Assembly (NCBI RefSeq): GCF_017875765.1
Contig: NZ_JAGGNA010000001.1
Coordinates: 829,001 to 893,000 of the forward strand
DNA from: Flavobacterium sp. CG_23.5
Lineage (GTDB): Bacteria > Bacteroidota > Bacteroidia > Flavobacteriales > Flavobacteriaceae
DNA: 64,000 bases
Direction: 5' to 3'
Under the pieces are notes generated by a model, which made no database searches, was not told the origin of the DNA, and was given only the letters and a program-made list of their open reading frames with translations. The position numbers and the translations under genes were made by a program. Of this stretch, positions 19,909 through 28,662 are shown in pieces. The number at the start of each line of letters is the position of its first letter. Within the stretch, counting starts at the first letter, position 1.

Positions 19909-20022
19909 ATGCAAAATTGGCAGGTATCCAATACTGATTTACTCTTGTTAGAAACAAAAAATCTTCGGATTTATGCACTCCCTCAAGCATCACTACCTGA
20001 CACAGTAGTTACCCTATATTAA
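19909..20022 (+). CDS. Possible 37-codon small ORF in the leader of the amidoligase-like gene
   Basis: An ATG-to-TAA frame lying wholly inside the presumed transcript leader and ending 29 bases before the next start codon. The peptide begins MQNWQVSNTDLLLLETKNL. No good ribosome binding site is visible and I recognise no homolog, so it may be chance. It is listed because it sits between a consensus promoter and an otherwise unexplained gene. Confidence 0.22.
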   Translation: MQNWQVSNTDLLLLETKNLRIYALPQASLPDTVVTLY

Positions 20023-20051
20023 CAAATTTTTAGAAAAAGAGAAAGAAGTTT

Positions 20052-21476
20052 ATGACAGATCAAAACATGAATGAAGTTAGTTTTGAAATTGAGGTATTAG
20101 ATAAGCATAAAGAATATATGAGCCAATATCAATCAAATGATTTTTATTGGGGAGTAGGTATCGAAAATGAATGTTATTTAGAGTTTGACAATCAGCGTAC
20201 GGTAGACAAGAATTTCTTTTTAACAAATGGGATACGTGAAAAGTATAGTGTAAACCATTTTAATAATTACAAAGAAAACGTATTCGAAAATTCGTTGCAA
20301 AAAATATTAACTGATAAGGATTACAGTATTCCTGTTTTAATGAATTCCCATTCTTTTACAAAAACAGATGTAAACAATCAGCATAAAACTCTAGATGTAA
20401 TTGACAATGAACCAAACCCGGAGTACATTGGCGAAAGCATTTTTGAAAAATTACAAAAACACAATAGCTATTTTATTGACGAACATCAAAAAAAATTCAT
20501 TTTTGATGGCGATACAATTGAATTTGTTACGCAAGATTTTTATAAAAAAGATGTAGATACCGTTATTTCGGAGCTGTCAAACATTAAACGAGAATTCACA
20601 CTAAATTTGCAACAGCTATTGCAGAAAGAAAATATATTCTCACAATTTGGCAATATAAAGATCTGTTCGGAAAATCATCCTTTTGCCATATTTGTTTCCA
20701 ACAATGAGAACTATTCTGTTTTCAACAACATGACCTATCATTTTAATTTAACCATTCCAACGGAGTTGAACAAGGAAGGTGAAATTAAAGACAAAGTAGA
20801 TTTTATAAAAAAACATCAGCGCACGATTCGGTTATTTCAATGGTTGAGTCCGTTGTTTATGATCAAGTTTGGATCTTCTGACTATTTATCCCATAATGAC
20901 AGCAGTGTCAATTTAACCAAGGCATCACAACGATGTGCGATGTCAAGATACATCGGGGTTGGAACGTACGATACCAATGTGATGAAAACTGGAAAAATAG
21001 TGCAAATGGATTTCAATGCGCATCCCATGCATGATAATCCGTTATGGTGGGTGAATCGGTATTCAGAAATATCAGATTATGAGAAAATTGATAAAATTGG
21101 ACTTGACGTAAATTTTCACAAGCACAAAAATCACGGTATTGAGTTTAGAATATTTGATTATTTTAACGAAAAACACCTAAAGGAAGTTTTAAATTTTCTG
21201 ATTTTCATTATGGATCATGCCATATTAAACGAAATTGAAAATCCAATTTGCGATTTAGAATGGAATAACTTTGTCTATGAATCTATTGTACACGGAAAAG
21301 AAACTGCAGTCCCGGCAAACCTTATTGCTCTTTTAGAAAATATATTGGCTATTAAAATAGAATCGAATGATCCTATAGAAATCTACAATCAAATTTATTC
21401 AAGTTTACACAATAGGTATTATGAAAATGGTTTTTGTAGTTCGTTACTAATTACAAAAAATGCTATAGCAGTATAA
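20052..21476 (+). CDS. Glutamate-cysteine-ligase/amidoligase-like protein of unknown function
   Basis: A 474-residue protein that I do not recognise by name. Residues 34-45 read GVGIENECYLEF, resembling the first metal-binding strand (GxExE) of glutamine-synthetase-fold ligases such as GCS, YbdK and the amidoligases. HGIEFRIFD at 361-369 resembles the late strand that closes that active site. No signal peptide or membrane segment is seen. A ribosome binding site (AGAAAGAAG) precedes the ATG. If the reading is right, it joins a carboxylate to an amine with ATP. It faces, tail to tail, a gene for an SH3b and papain-like protein. Function is inferred from two motifs only. Confidence 0.6.
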   Translation: MTDQNMNEVSFEIEVLDKHKEYMSQYQSNDFYWGVGIENECYLEFDNQRTVDKNFFLTNGIREKYSVNHFNNYKENVFENSLQKILTDKDYSIPVLMNSHSFTKTDVNNQHKTLDVIDNEPNPEYIGESIFEKLQKHNSYFIDEHQKKFIFDGDTIEFVTQDFYKKDVDTVISELSNIKREFTLNLQQLLQKENIFSQFGNIKICSENHPFAIFVSNNENYSVFNNMTYHFNLTIPTELNKEGEIKDKVDFIKKHQRTIRLFQWLSPLFMIKFGSSDYLSHNDSSVNLTKASQRCAMSRYIGVGTYDTNVMKTGKIVQMDFNAHPMHDNPLWWVNRYSEISDYEKIDKIGLDVNFHKHKNHGIEFRIFDYFNEKHLKEVLNFLIFIMDHAILNEIENPICDLEWNNFVYESIVHGKETAVPANLIALLENILAIKIESNDPIEIYNQIYSSLHNRYYENGFCSSLLITKNAIAV

Positions 21477-21501
21477 TTCTAGATACGACTTAAATCCTAT
21501 A

Positions 21502-21543
21502 AAAAAAGACTTCTTGAGCATCGAGCTTCAAGAAGTCTTTTTT
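21502..21543. terminator. Strong bidirectional terminator
   Basis: AAAAAAGACTTCTTGA pairs with TCAAGAAGTCTTTTTT around a short loop, with A- and T-runs on both sides. It serves the convergent genes at 20052 and 21563. Confidence 0.9.
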
Positions 21544-21562
21544 ATTTAGAGTACATTTATAT

Positions 21563-22471
21563 TTAATCATGATAGTAAAAGATAGCAGAAGAATATCCCT
21601 TCTCAGGATCTTTACTATCCCACCATTCCTCTCTTATCTCTGAAAAATAATTATAATTATTCATTCCGGCTTGAGATTGCAACGGATAAATGACTTTGCC
21701 GTCTAATCGATATGCTTTCTCGGTTTCGGTTTCAGGAACGACCACGACAACGTGCCCTGATTTATTCAATATAAACCTTTTGGCACAGATGATTCCCACC
21801 CCACCGTTTTCATTTACCTTATTTTGAAGTCCATGAATATCTAAGATTCTTTCCCATCCAAAGGCATTAGACGATTGCAAAAACCAGTCATAGATATAGT
21901 TCGAATAAAAAGGCCTCACCGTATCTTCAAAAATTAATGGTACTTCGTTCCCCTTTTTGAGTTCTGCTATTGCTTTATCCGTCCATCTTAATCTGGGAAT
22001 ATACACTTTGGCAAAAAAACAATAATCAAAAGTGTAAATATTACAATACGTGTCGGATTCGTCTTTTTGATACCTGAAACTTTTTTCAACATCCAGTGCA
22101 TCAATTATCTTTCTAATTGACGATAGCTTTGACTCAACACTAGTTAAATCTCTAAACGGAATGGAAGAATTGCCAAGCGGCTTGTACGTCTCCTCTTTGT
22201 TATCCAGGCTTCCTTTCGAACCTGGTTCAAAATTAGGCACTTCAATGTCAGAAATATTTACAGTTGTTTCGTCAACATGTTCAATGTCTTTAGAAAAGAC
22301 AAAACCTTCTGTTTCCGTGTTTAAAAGCCTCACTTTCCACCAGTCTGCTGTTGTTTTCTCAATTAATTTGACGGTATGTCTAAAAGGGATTTGTGTTAAA
22401 ATTTTAGAATTATCATTCGCCGACGGAAAATCTCTCAGATTTAGTGACGAAGTTGCTACTCTATATTTCAT
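21563..22471 (-). CDS. SH3b-domain protein with a putative papain-like hydrolase domain
   Basis: A 302-residue protein. Residues 1-66 form a bacterial SH3 domain (VATSSLNLRDFPS through EGFVFSKDIEH). A linker follows, then a C-terminal domain with the order Cys-His-Gln/Asn seen in NlpC/P60 and related amidases: C143 in TYCNIYTFD, H240 in SGHVVVVVPE and SQAGMNNY at 266-273. This pattern suggests a peptidoglycan amidase-type fold, but overall similarity to a named family is not something I can claim. There is no obvious signal peptide. It converges with the amidoligase-like gene. Confidence 0.6.
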   Translation of the reverse strand: MKYRVATSSLNLRDFPSANDNSKILTQIPFRHTVKLIEKTTADWWKVRLLNTETEGFVFSKDIEHVDETTVNISDIEVPNFEPGSKGSLDNKEETYKPLGNSSIPFRDLTSVESKLSSIRKIIDALDVEKSFRYQKDESDTYCNIYTFDYCFFAKVYIPRLRWTDKAIAELKKGNEVPLIFEDTVRPFYSNYIYDWFLQSSNAFGWERILDIHGLQNKVNENGGVGIICAKRFILNKSGHVVVVVPETETEKAYRLDGKVIYPLQSQAGMNNYNYFSEIREEWWDSKDPEKGYSSAIFYYHD

Positions 22472-22706
22472 ATTAATCTAGTTTAATCTATAAAAATGAT
22501 TCGATGGCAAAATACTAAAAACAACCAACAAAGCATCACAGGAAACCATTATTTTACCATAATTTTATCAAAAAAAAGTGATTCCAAAAAATCAACAAAC
22601 AGCTTTTTAAAATCTACTTCAATACGAATCTATAAAATTCCTGTTAATAAATTATAGATTTTGCCCCAACACTTCGTTGAAAAGCTAAGATACCCTATAA
22701 AAAAAG

Positions 22707-23591
22707 TTAACTCATTGCCCTCGCAAAACCTACAGTATCACGATACATTTGAGGAGAAACGTCAGCATTATTTTTAAAGAAACGACTGAAATAATGCTCA
22801 TCCTCATATCCTAATTCGTACGCAATTTCTTTTACCGCTTTGTTCGTCAAATACAATTCTCTTTTGGCTTCAATGATAATGCGTTCCGAAATTAAATCGG
22901 TTAGGGTTTTATTGAAATGGGTCTTGGTTATTTTCGCTAATGCTTTCGGAGTCAGATTCAACAAGTCAGCGTAATCGCTGGCGGAATGTTTCGTCTTGAA
23001 ATGCACTTCAATGTAATTCTTTAAATTCTGAAGAATAAACGGTTCTTTGGCATCCAAAACCGCTTTGCAATCTTGGACTTGCATCTGATCTTTCAATCGA
23101 GAAGCTGTAATCAGAAAAATCTTTAGGTACGAAATCAATAATTCATATTGTGCCAATGCCGGATTTTGCATTTCCTTTTTGATTTGTTCCAAAACCATTT
23201 CCAATGTGTTTTTCGCGGCTTCATCAATCAAAATAAATGGTGGTTCGTAGATGTTATTGAACAAAATGCCATTGCACGCCACTTCGGCTTGATGCTTGTG
23301 AATACAGAAAAAGTCCGGATGAAAATTCAAAACTATCCCTTCTATTTTTTCGTTAGTTTGCAACATAAAAGGTTGGTACGGTGCAAAAGCAAATAAAGAA
23401 TTCTCCACAAAATCATATTCCGAGAAATCCACTTTTACACTTCCTGTTCCTTTTTTAATCCAAATCAACGAATAATAATTCAGCCGTTGCAGGTGATCAA
23501 AATGACTGTTATCCTCAAAAGTAAATAATTTGAAAGCCAGATTTCCATTTTGAGGATTGATTAAAGTATGTGTGTTTTTATCCGTCATCAT
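22707..23591 (-). CDS. AraC family transcriptional regulator
   Basis: A 294-residue protein with an N-terminal cupin-like sensing domain and two C-terminal helix-turn-helix units (LLNLTPKALAKITKTHFNKTL and VKEIAYELGYEDEHYFSRFFK). The second is the typical AraC signature. It starts 9 bases after the end of the SnoaL-like gene on the same strand, so the two share a transcript. The ligand and targets are unknown; the companion gene is the first place to look. Confidence 0.93.
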   Translation of the reverse strand: MMTDKNTHTLINPQNGNLAFKLFTFEDNSHFDHLQRLNYYSLIWIKKGTGSVKVDFSEYDFVENSLFAFAPYQPFMLQTNEKIEGIVLNFHPDFFCIHKHQAEVACNGILFNNIYEPPFILIDEAAKNTLEMVLEQIKKEMQNPALAQYELLISYLKIFLITASRLKDQMQVQDCKAVLDAKEPFILQNLKNYIEVHFKTKHSASDYADLLNLTPKALAKITKTHFNKTLTDLISERIIIEAKRELYLTNKAVKEIAYELGYEDEHYFSRFFKNNADVSPQMYRDTVGFARAMS

Positions 23592-23600
23592 AAAATTATA

Positions 23601-24014
23601 TTATCTAAACTTTCTGTCTTTTTCTTCTATAGCCAAATCATTAATACTGGCAAATCGTTTTCTCATCAAACCATTTTCGTCAAACTCCCAGTTTTCATTT
23701 CCGTACGCTCTAAACCATTGTCCTTCGGCATTGTGGTATTCATACTCAAAACGAACGGCCATACGGTTTTCGCGAAAGCCCCAAAGTTCTTTTTTTAGTG
23801 TGTAATCCAGTTCTTTTTCCCATTTATGTTTCAAGAATTCCTTCACCGCTTCTCGCCCGTTGATAAACTCCGTTCTGTTGCGCCATTGCGTATCTATTGT
23901 ATAAGCTGACGCTATTCGCTCCGGATCTTTGCTATTCCAGGCATCTTCGGCCAGTTGTACTTTTAGCAAAGCTTTTTCCATGTCAAATGGAGGAAGTGGC
24001 AGTTTCTGTTCCAT
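23601..24014 (-). CDS. DUF1348 / SnoaL-like (NTF2 fold) protein
   Basis: A 137-residue cytoplasmic protein with family signatures [18 protein letters not shown] and [23 protein letters not shown]2-fold proteins of this family are small alpha-beta cones, often enzymes or ligand binders, but no reaction is established for this branch. It is the first gene of a two-gene unit with the AraC regulator at 22707. Confidence 0.9.
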   Translation of the reverse strand: MEQKLPLPPFDMEKALLKVQLAEDAWNSKDPERIASAYTIDTQWRNRTEFINGREAVKEFLKHKWEKELDYTLKKELWGFRENRMAVRFEYEYHNAEGQWFRAYGNENWEFDENGLMRKRFASINDLAIEEKDRKFR

Positions 24015-24485
24015 GAATTTATTTTTAGTGGTTATATTATTCCTTATTTTTATAATAACAAAGTTATCATATAATCATGATACAATAATGGAGAATGCAC
24101 GCAAAGGCATGGACAATTTTCACAATCATCGATTTAGGGATTTTTTAAAATGCGACTATCAAAAAAAATTTCGGATACACTAGAAAACTTCAGTAAATGT
24201 AAAACTGTCTAGACCAGCACAAATTGAATGCATTTTAAAGTGGGATGAATTAGCATAAAAATTAAAACTCACTAAGATTTAGAATCGTTTTTAGAATAAT
24301 AAACAAGTCCTGAATCTAATGCCCCATTTATGGTATGCATTTCAATATTTTATAAAACTTATTTTTCTGTACGATAAATCAACTATATTTACTCAAAATA
24401 AACATTCTAATGCAGCCTTCAAATATTTTTAGAAAAACTAATAGTGAAAGCAATGCTTTAAAATCAATTGAAAATAAACTACATA
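24015..24485. other. Spacer with no evident feature
   Basis: About 470 bases of AT-rich sequence. I see no convincing gene, repeat or terminator. CTATATTTAC at about 24378 is a possible degenerate -7 box for the next gene. Confidence 0.4.
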
Positions 24486-25580
24486 ATGATTAGATATCTA
24501 TTCGTACTGCTTTTGACTTTACGATCAATTACTTCTGTTTATTCACAACATAAAATAAAAGAAATTTTTTCCGAAAGATTAGTGCCTTTTGTCGAAATTT
24601 ATTCCGAAAATGGAGATTTAATAGGCATGTCCGATAACAATGGAATTATATCATCTGATTTAGAAAATAAAATTTACAACACCACAACAAAAAGTTTAAC
24701 TTTTGTAAATCCAATTTATAAAACCAGTGAAATAAGTATTGAAATATTTAAAAACACACCAATTATTTCGTTAAATAGGATTGTGACCGAACTTGAAGAA
24801 GTTGTAATAAAACCAAAACCTAAAGTATATGAATATCTAAAATTAAAAGGATATTTTAGAAGCATTCAAATTAATGAAGACAAACCCCATTATTTTATAG
24901 ATGGAATTGTTGAATATTATATTTCATCAAAATCTGACAAAATCAAAATGAAAATAATTTATAATCGTTCATTTGAAAACAAATCTATAAAACAAATAAG
25001 CCCTAATTATTGGTTTATGGTAGCGGGTGTTCCTTCTTTTAATGATTGTATAAAACATAAAAATCTCAAAAATGAATACAATTTAAAACTTACAAACAAT
25101 CAAAACATAATTATTTTAGACAAAGAAACTAATCTTGAAAAAGGAACAATAATAAATTTTAAGAACAACTTGAACTTACAATTGGAAATTATTTCCAATA
25201 AGAAACCTAAAGTTATGAAAATGTTTGGGATGGAAACGGATTATAATAATTATACAATCAATGCGATTTATAACAGTGATGATGCCCTTAAAATGAATTT
25301 AGAAAACCTTACTTACTTTAAAGAAATAAGAAGCTATGATATAAAAAGAAAACAAAAAGATAAATTTCAAAAAGTTGAAGCAACACACGAGTTTTTTCTA
25401 CTCGAAAAAAATTATGTAAATGAAATTAATTCTAAAGGATTTGATAATTTTTACACTTTTAAAAAACCAAGCGATTTTGAGGGAGATTATTGGAAAAATG
25501 TTGAAAACGAATATTTCCAACTTATGCCAAAATCATTAGAAAAATACATTCAAGAAAATTTAAAACTTATTGAAAAATAG
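24486..25580 (+). CDS. Carboxypeptidase-like regulatory domain protein, exported
   Basis: A 364-residue exported protein. The start is the ATG at 24486 (MIRYLFVLLLTLRSITSVYSQ, a signal peptide); the longer frame would need a TTG. The first 100 residues look like the CarboxypepD_reg-like beta-sandwich common in Bacteroidota surface proteins (VPFVEIYSENGDLIGMSDNNGII ... ELEEVVIKP, cut short here). The remainder is a Lys- and Asn-rich beta-type region of unknown role. Low GC content and isolation suggest an accessory gene. Confidence 0.7.
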   Translation: MIRYLFVLLLTLRSITSVYSQHKIKEIFSERLVPFVEIYSENGDLIGMSDNNGIISSDLENKIYNTTTKSLTFVNPIYKTSEISIEIFKNTPIISLNRIVTELEEVVIKPKPKVYEYLKLKGYFRSIQINEDKPHYFIDGIVEYYISSKSDKIKMKIIYNRSFENKSIKQISPNYWFMVAGVPSFNDCIKHKNLKNEYNLKLTNNQNIIILDKETNLEKGTIINFKNNLNLQLEIISNKKPKVMKMFGMETDYNNYTINAIYNSDDALKMNLENLTYFKEIRSYDIKRKQKDKFQKVEATHEFFLLEKNYVNEINSKGFDNFYTFKKPSDFEGDYWKNVENEYFQLMPKSLEKYIQENLKLIEK

Positions 25581-25705
25581 AAAATAAAACCTAATCAATC
25601 GGATAAACCATATATCTCTCGATTCAATAGCGAAGAAACTTTTTCCGGTATCCACCACAATGATACACAAAACAAAACGAAAGACAATTGTGATATTCTT
25701 TTTTT

Positions 25706-25713
25706 ACCTTTGA
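25706..25713 (+). promoter_or_regulatory. Candidate -7 box for the GNAT gene
   Basis: TACCTTTG matches TAnnTTTG and lies 30 bases before the ATG at 25744. The nearest upstream TTG is only 14 bases away, which is shorter than usual. Confidence 0.45.
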
Positions 25714-25743
25714 AAACTCATAACTACAACCCATCTATTTTTC

Positions 25744-26253
25744 ATGATTACAAAAGCAACATTAGAAGACGTTTCCTCCTTAAATAAATTAATAAATTCA
25801 GCCTATCGCGGTGAATCTTCTAAAAAAGGATGGACCACGGAAGCAAACTTATTAGAAGGACTAAGAACTACGGAGCAAGAACTAACGGAAACCATTGCCA
25901 ATCCTAAAAATACTATTCTAAAATTTACGGAGAACAATGCAATTATAGGTTGTGTACTATTGATTGAAAAAGAGCAGCAATTGTATTTAGGAATGCTGAC
26001 GGTTTCTCCTGAATTGCAAAATAGCGGCGTTGGAAAAAAATTATTGCAACAGGCTGAAATTCATGCTTTGACTTTAGGATTACCTAAAATTGTAATGACA
26101 GTAATTTCTGTTCGGGAGGAATTAATTTCATGGTATAAACGCAATGGTTATATCGATACAGGTGCAAGAGAACTGTTTCCCGCAAGCGATGTTCATATTC
26201 CAATTACCGAACAGCCTTTGGAATTTATTGTTTTAGAAAAAAGGATAGGGTAG
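25744..26253 (+). CDS. GNAT family N-acetyltransferase
   Basis: A 169-residue acetyl-CoA-dependent transferase. The acetyl-CoA loop is in MLTVSPELQNSGVGKKLLQQAE (the Q/R-x-x-G-x-G/A motif, here QNSGVG). The opening MITKATLEDVSSLNKLINSAYRG and the GWTTEANLLEG segment are common in a GNAT subfamily of unknown substrate. It has its own promoter-like box and stands alone, followed by a structured repeat. Confidence 0.9.
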   Translation: MITKATLEDVSSLNKLINSAYRGESSKKGWTTEANLLEGLRTTEQELTETIANPKNTILKFTENNAIIGCVLLIEKEQQLYLGMLTVSPELQNSGVGKKLLQQAEIHALTLGLPKIVMTVISVREELISWYKRNGYIDTGARELFPASDVHIPITEQPLEFIVLEKRIG

Positions 26254-26309
26254 TTTAAATCCTTCCATAACCCACTCACTCGAATCCTATTAAAGGTCTT
26301 TCAATCTTC

Positions 26310-26446
26310 GGGTAGGTCGCGTAAGGGATTGCGGCGATATCCTTTATTTTTTTCTTTTAAAAAAATAAAGATAAAGCCAAAAGCCCGACCCAAAAGTTGA
26401 AAACGAGGAAGGAACGACCGAAATTTTCAACTTTTGGGATACGCCC
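26310..26446. repeat. Structured intergenic repeat of a second type
   Basis: It contains GGTCGCGTAAGGGATTGCGG and a matching GCCCGACC, an A/T-rich hairpin around 26340-26372, and a perfect 15-bp dyad CCCAAAAGTTGAAAA (26389-26403) / TTTTCAACTTTTGGG (26424-26438) with a 20-base loop. It lies between a GNAT gene and the convergent FMN reductase gene. Confidence 0.65.
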
Positions 26447-26472
26447 AAATGAGGAGGGAAAACAATTTATTT

Positions 26473-27009
26473 TTAGTTTATACTTTCCAATAAAGCTGTA
26501 AGAACTGCTTTTAATTCCTGAAGTGTTTCAGGATTTGTGATCACTCCCAATTCATTCACTTTACTTTTGATGGTACCAATAGCCAGCGAAGAATTTTGGG
26601 GCGTGTTTGTCCCCAAGGCCGAAAGAGTCAGCATCAAGGATGCCAATGCCTTATCGCCCCCAGTGTGCATGGGCGACACGCTGATTGCAGCAACGGATTT
26701 ATCATTGAGTTCACCCGAAGAAACGAGCCAGTCCAACGCATTTTTTAACACGCCCGGCACTCCAAAAGCATATTCAGGAGTAGAAAATATAACACCGTCG
26801 GCAGCTTTAATCTGGTTTCTAAAATGGGTAACTGCCGGCATTTCTTCGCTGGTTTCCGGATTAAAATGTGGCAACTGGTCTAATCCTTCCACTATTTTTA
26901 CGATTACATTTTCAGGAGCGATTTTAGCCATTGCTCTTAAAATGTTGGTATTCGCCGAAGTTGATTTCAAACTTCCAGAAATAGCTATAATAGTGGTATT
27001 TTGTTTCAT
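26473..27009 (-). CDS. NADPH-dependent FMN reductase family protein
   Basis: A 178-residue flavodoxin-fold oxidoreductase. The phosphate-binding loop is ISGSLKSTSANTNILRA near the N-terminus, and the flavin-side motif TPEYAFGVPGVLKNALDWL is typical of the NAD(P)H-dependent FMN reductase / azoreductase-like family. It probably reduces FMN or quinones. A strong terminator separates it from the AhpD-like gene upstream, so they are separate units. Confidence 0.93.
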   Translation of the reverse strand: MKQNTTIIAISGSLKSTSANTNILRAMAKIAPENVIVKIVEGLDQLPHFNPETSEEMPAVTHFRNQIKAADGVIFSTPEYAFGVPGVLKNALDWLVSSGELNDKSVAAISVSPMHTGGDKALASLMLTLSALGTNTPQNSSLAIGTIKSKVNELGVITNPETLQELKAVLTALLESIN

Positions 27010-27030
27010 GTTATATATTTTTTCAAAAAC

Positions 27031-27073
27031 AAAAAAGTAAAAACCAATAAGACTAATTGGTTTTTACTTTTTT
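27031..27073 (-). terminator. Strong terminator between the AhpD-like and FMN reductase genes
   Basis: AAAAAAGTAAAAACCAAT pairs perfectly with ATTGGTTTTTACTTTTTT around a 7-base loop. On the minus strand it ends the AhpD-like transcript. Confidence 0.9.
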
Positions 27074-27142
27074 TAATTCAATGCTTTCATTTTATAAAAT
27101 TTCTGCTGTAGAACCTAGCGGGATAAAAATACCACTTATTTT

Positions 27143-27673
27143 TTATAAAGCCGGAGCCAAAGGAAAATCAACAGGAATTTGAGTCAAATTATGCAAATAA
27201 TTCATCGCGGTTTTATCGCTCACTTGCAGAATTAAATCTACCAAATTTTCGTTGGTATAACCCTGTGCGAAAAAACTATCTACTGACTCGGTGCTGGCAT
27301 TTCCCTTGTTTGCGGTAATATCAGCAGCTAATTGCACCAAAGAATTTAGTTTCGCATCGGTGCTTTTTCCTTTTCGGATGTCCAATAATTGGTCTTCGGA
27401 GAAACCATTCATTTTACCTAAAACGAGATGCGCACTTTGGCAATAAACACAACCGTTTACTTGGCTTACAATTAAGTTTACCGCTTCTTTTTCTTTGTTA
27501 GACAAAGACGTTTTAGCATTTTGATACGCTAAAAATCGAGATAAACCATTATCGGAATGAGCAATTGTGGCGTATAAATTTGGAACAAAACCCAATGCTT
27601 TTTGTAAGTTGTCGAAAATGTCTTGGTTAGCCGGTGCTACTTGATCTCTTGTTGGAACTGTAAATGTTGTCAT
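27143..27673 (-). CDS. Carboxymuconolactone decarboxylase family (AhpD-like) protein
   Basis: A 176-residue all-helical protein with the AhpD redox motif CVYCQSAHLVLGK (Cys-x-x-Cys and a His four residues later). Such proteins act as small peroxidases or thiol-disulfide partners. The first residues, MTTFTVPTRDQVAPANQDIFD, are typical of the 'peroxidase-related' branch. It lies on its own transcript on the minus strand, near an FMN reductase, which may reflect a general redox role. Confidence 0.9.
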   Translation of the reverse strand: MTTFTVPTRDQVAPANQDIFDNLQKALGFVPNLYATIAHSDNGLSRFLAYQNAKTSLSNKEKEAVNLIVSQVNGCVYCQSAHLVLGKMNGFSEDQLLDIRKGKSTDAKLNSLVQLAADITANKGNASTESVDSFFAQGYTNENLVDLILQVSDKTAMNYLHNLTQIPVDFPLAPAL

Positions 27674-27850
27674 TTTATTTTTGTTTAAATTGATTGTCGG
27701 TATTGACTTAGCAAAGATGCGACAGCTCTAAACAGTATAAAATGGACAATAAACGCCAGTTGATGGACTATTTTTCTTGATTAAATTAAATCTTGCTTGC
27801 TTTACCTCGATTAGCGAAACAAAAATTGCGATGACTTATTATGACACCTG

Positions 27851-28051
27851 CTATAGTTGTAACTCATCAATTTCAACAATACCAATTTCCATGAAAATTT
27901 CAGGCTCTCTGACCGTTTGCCAATAATCTGCAACTATGCTCAATACCACATCTTTTAAACCGCTCAAAGAACTCTCCATTTGATATTCTTCGTCTTTGAT
28001 TACTTCAATAAGCAATTCATTTACTTTTCTGATTTTTTCTGAATTTGTCAT
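27851..28051 (-). CDS. Small hypothetical protein
   Basis: A 66-residue acidic helical protein beginning MTNSEKIRKVNELLIEVIKD. I recognise no family. The frame has an ATG start and no competing gene. It may be a small regulator or partner protein, but the sequence gives no function. It stands alone between the AhpD-like and DUF3037 genes. Confidence 0.5.
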   Translation of the reverse strand: MTNSEKIRKVNELLIEVIKDEEYQMESSLSGLKDVVLSIVADYWQTVREPEIFMEIGIVEIDELQL

Positions 28052-28266
28052 CTTGCACTATTATTAGTTTCTTAACTGTTTTATCATTCCTTGATTGAGA
28101 CAATATTATTGATTATCTGACAATTATAAAAAGCTCAATACTTCAAAATTATAGGACGAAAAGTATTTTAAATAATAGTATTCAGCAATACCCACTTTTA
28201 GTGATATTTGATAAAAAAAGCGAATACAAACAAACGAACAATAGAATAAATTACTAATTATTAGAG

Positions 28267-28662
28267 TTACAAAACCATTTCTTCAAATAATCGTTGGATT
28301 GTTTGTTCCAAATCATTACACAATCCCGGATGTGGTCTTGATGTTTGTATGGCAGAACTTCGCAATGCAGTTAGCCAGCGAAAACGAGATGGAATATCAA
28401 ATTGTGCGATAGGTCCACCGTCTTTAGCACCACAACCTATTTTTTGGAAAGATTCCAGGTTTAATTGCAGTTGTTCCAAATCTAATTCGCTTGAAAACAG
28501 CTGCATTTTTTTTTCATTAATGGTATAAAGTACCTTTATAAATCTGGCTTGTTTACAAAAAAGAATAATCCCTACATTGAGGAATTCTTCGCGTTCTACC
28601 CTAGGTACAACCCGGATTACGGAGTACTCATATAAGTGTTTCTCTTGCATTTTGGGCTTCAT
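28267..28662 (-). CDS. DUF3037 domain protein
   Basis: A 131-residue protein with the DUF3037 signature EYSVIRVVPRVEREEFLNVGIILFCK at its start (shown here in parts). The family is of unknown function and often lies beside HipA-like kinase genes. Its start overlaps the last 35 bases of the upstream HipA-like gene, which strongly implies translational coupling. An alternative ATG four codons later still overlaps. Confidence 0.88.
   Translation of the reverse strand: MKPKMQEKHLYEYSVIRVVPRVEREEFLNVGIILFCKQARFIKVLYTINEKKMQLFSSELDLEQLQLNLESFQKIGCGAKDGGPIAQFDIPSRFRWLTALRSSAIQTSRPHPGLCNDLEQTIQRLFEEMVL

Noticed and set aside
24015..24485. A degraded gene between the SnoaL-like and carboxypeptidase-like genes
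   Set aside because: No frame with family resemblance could be found on either strand.
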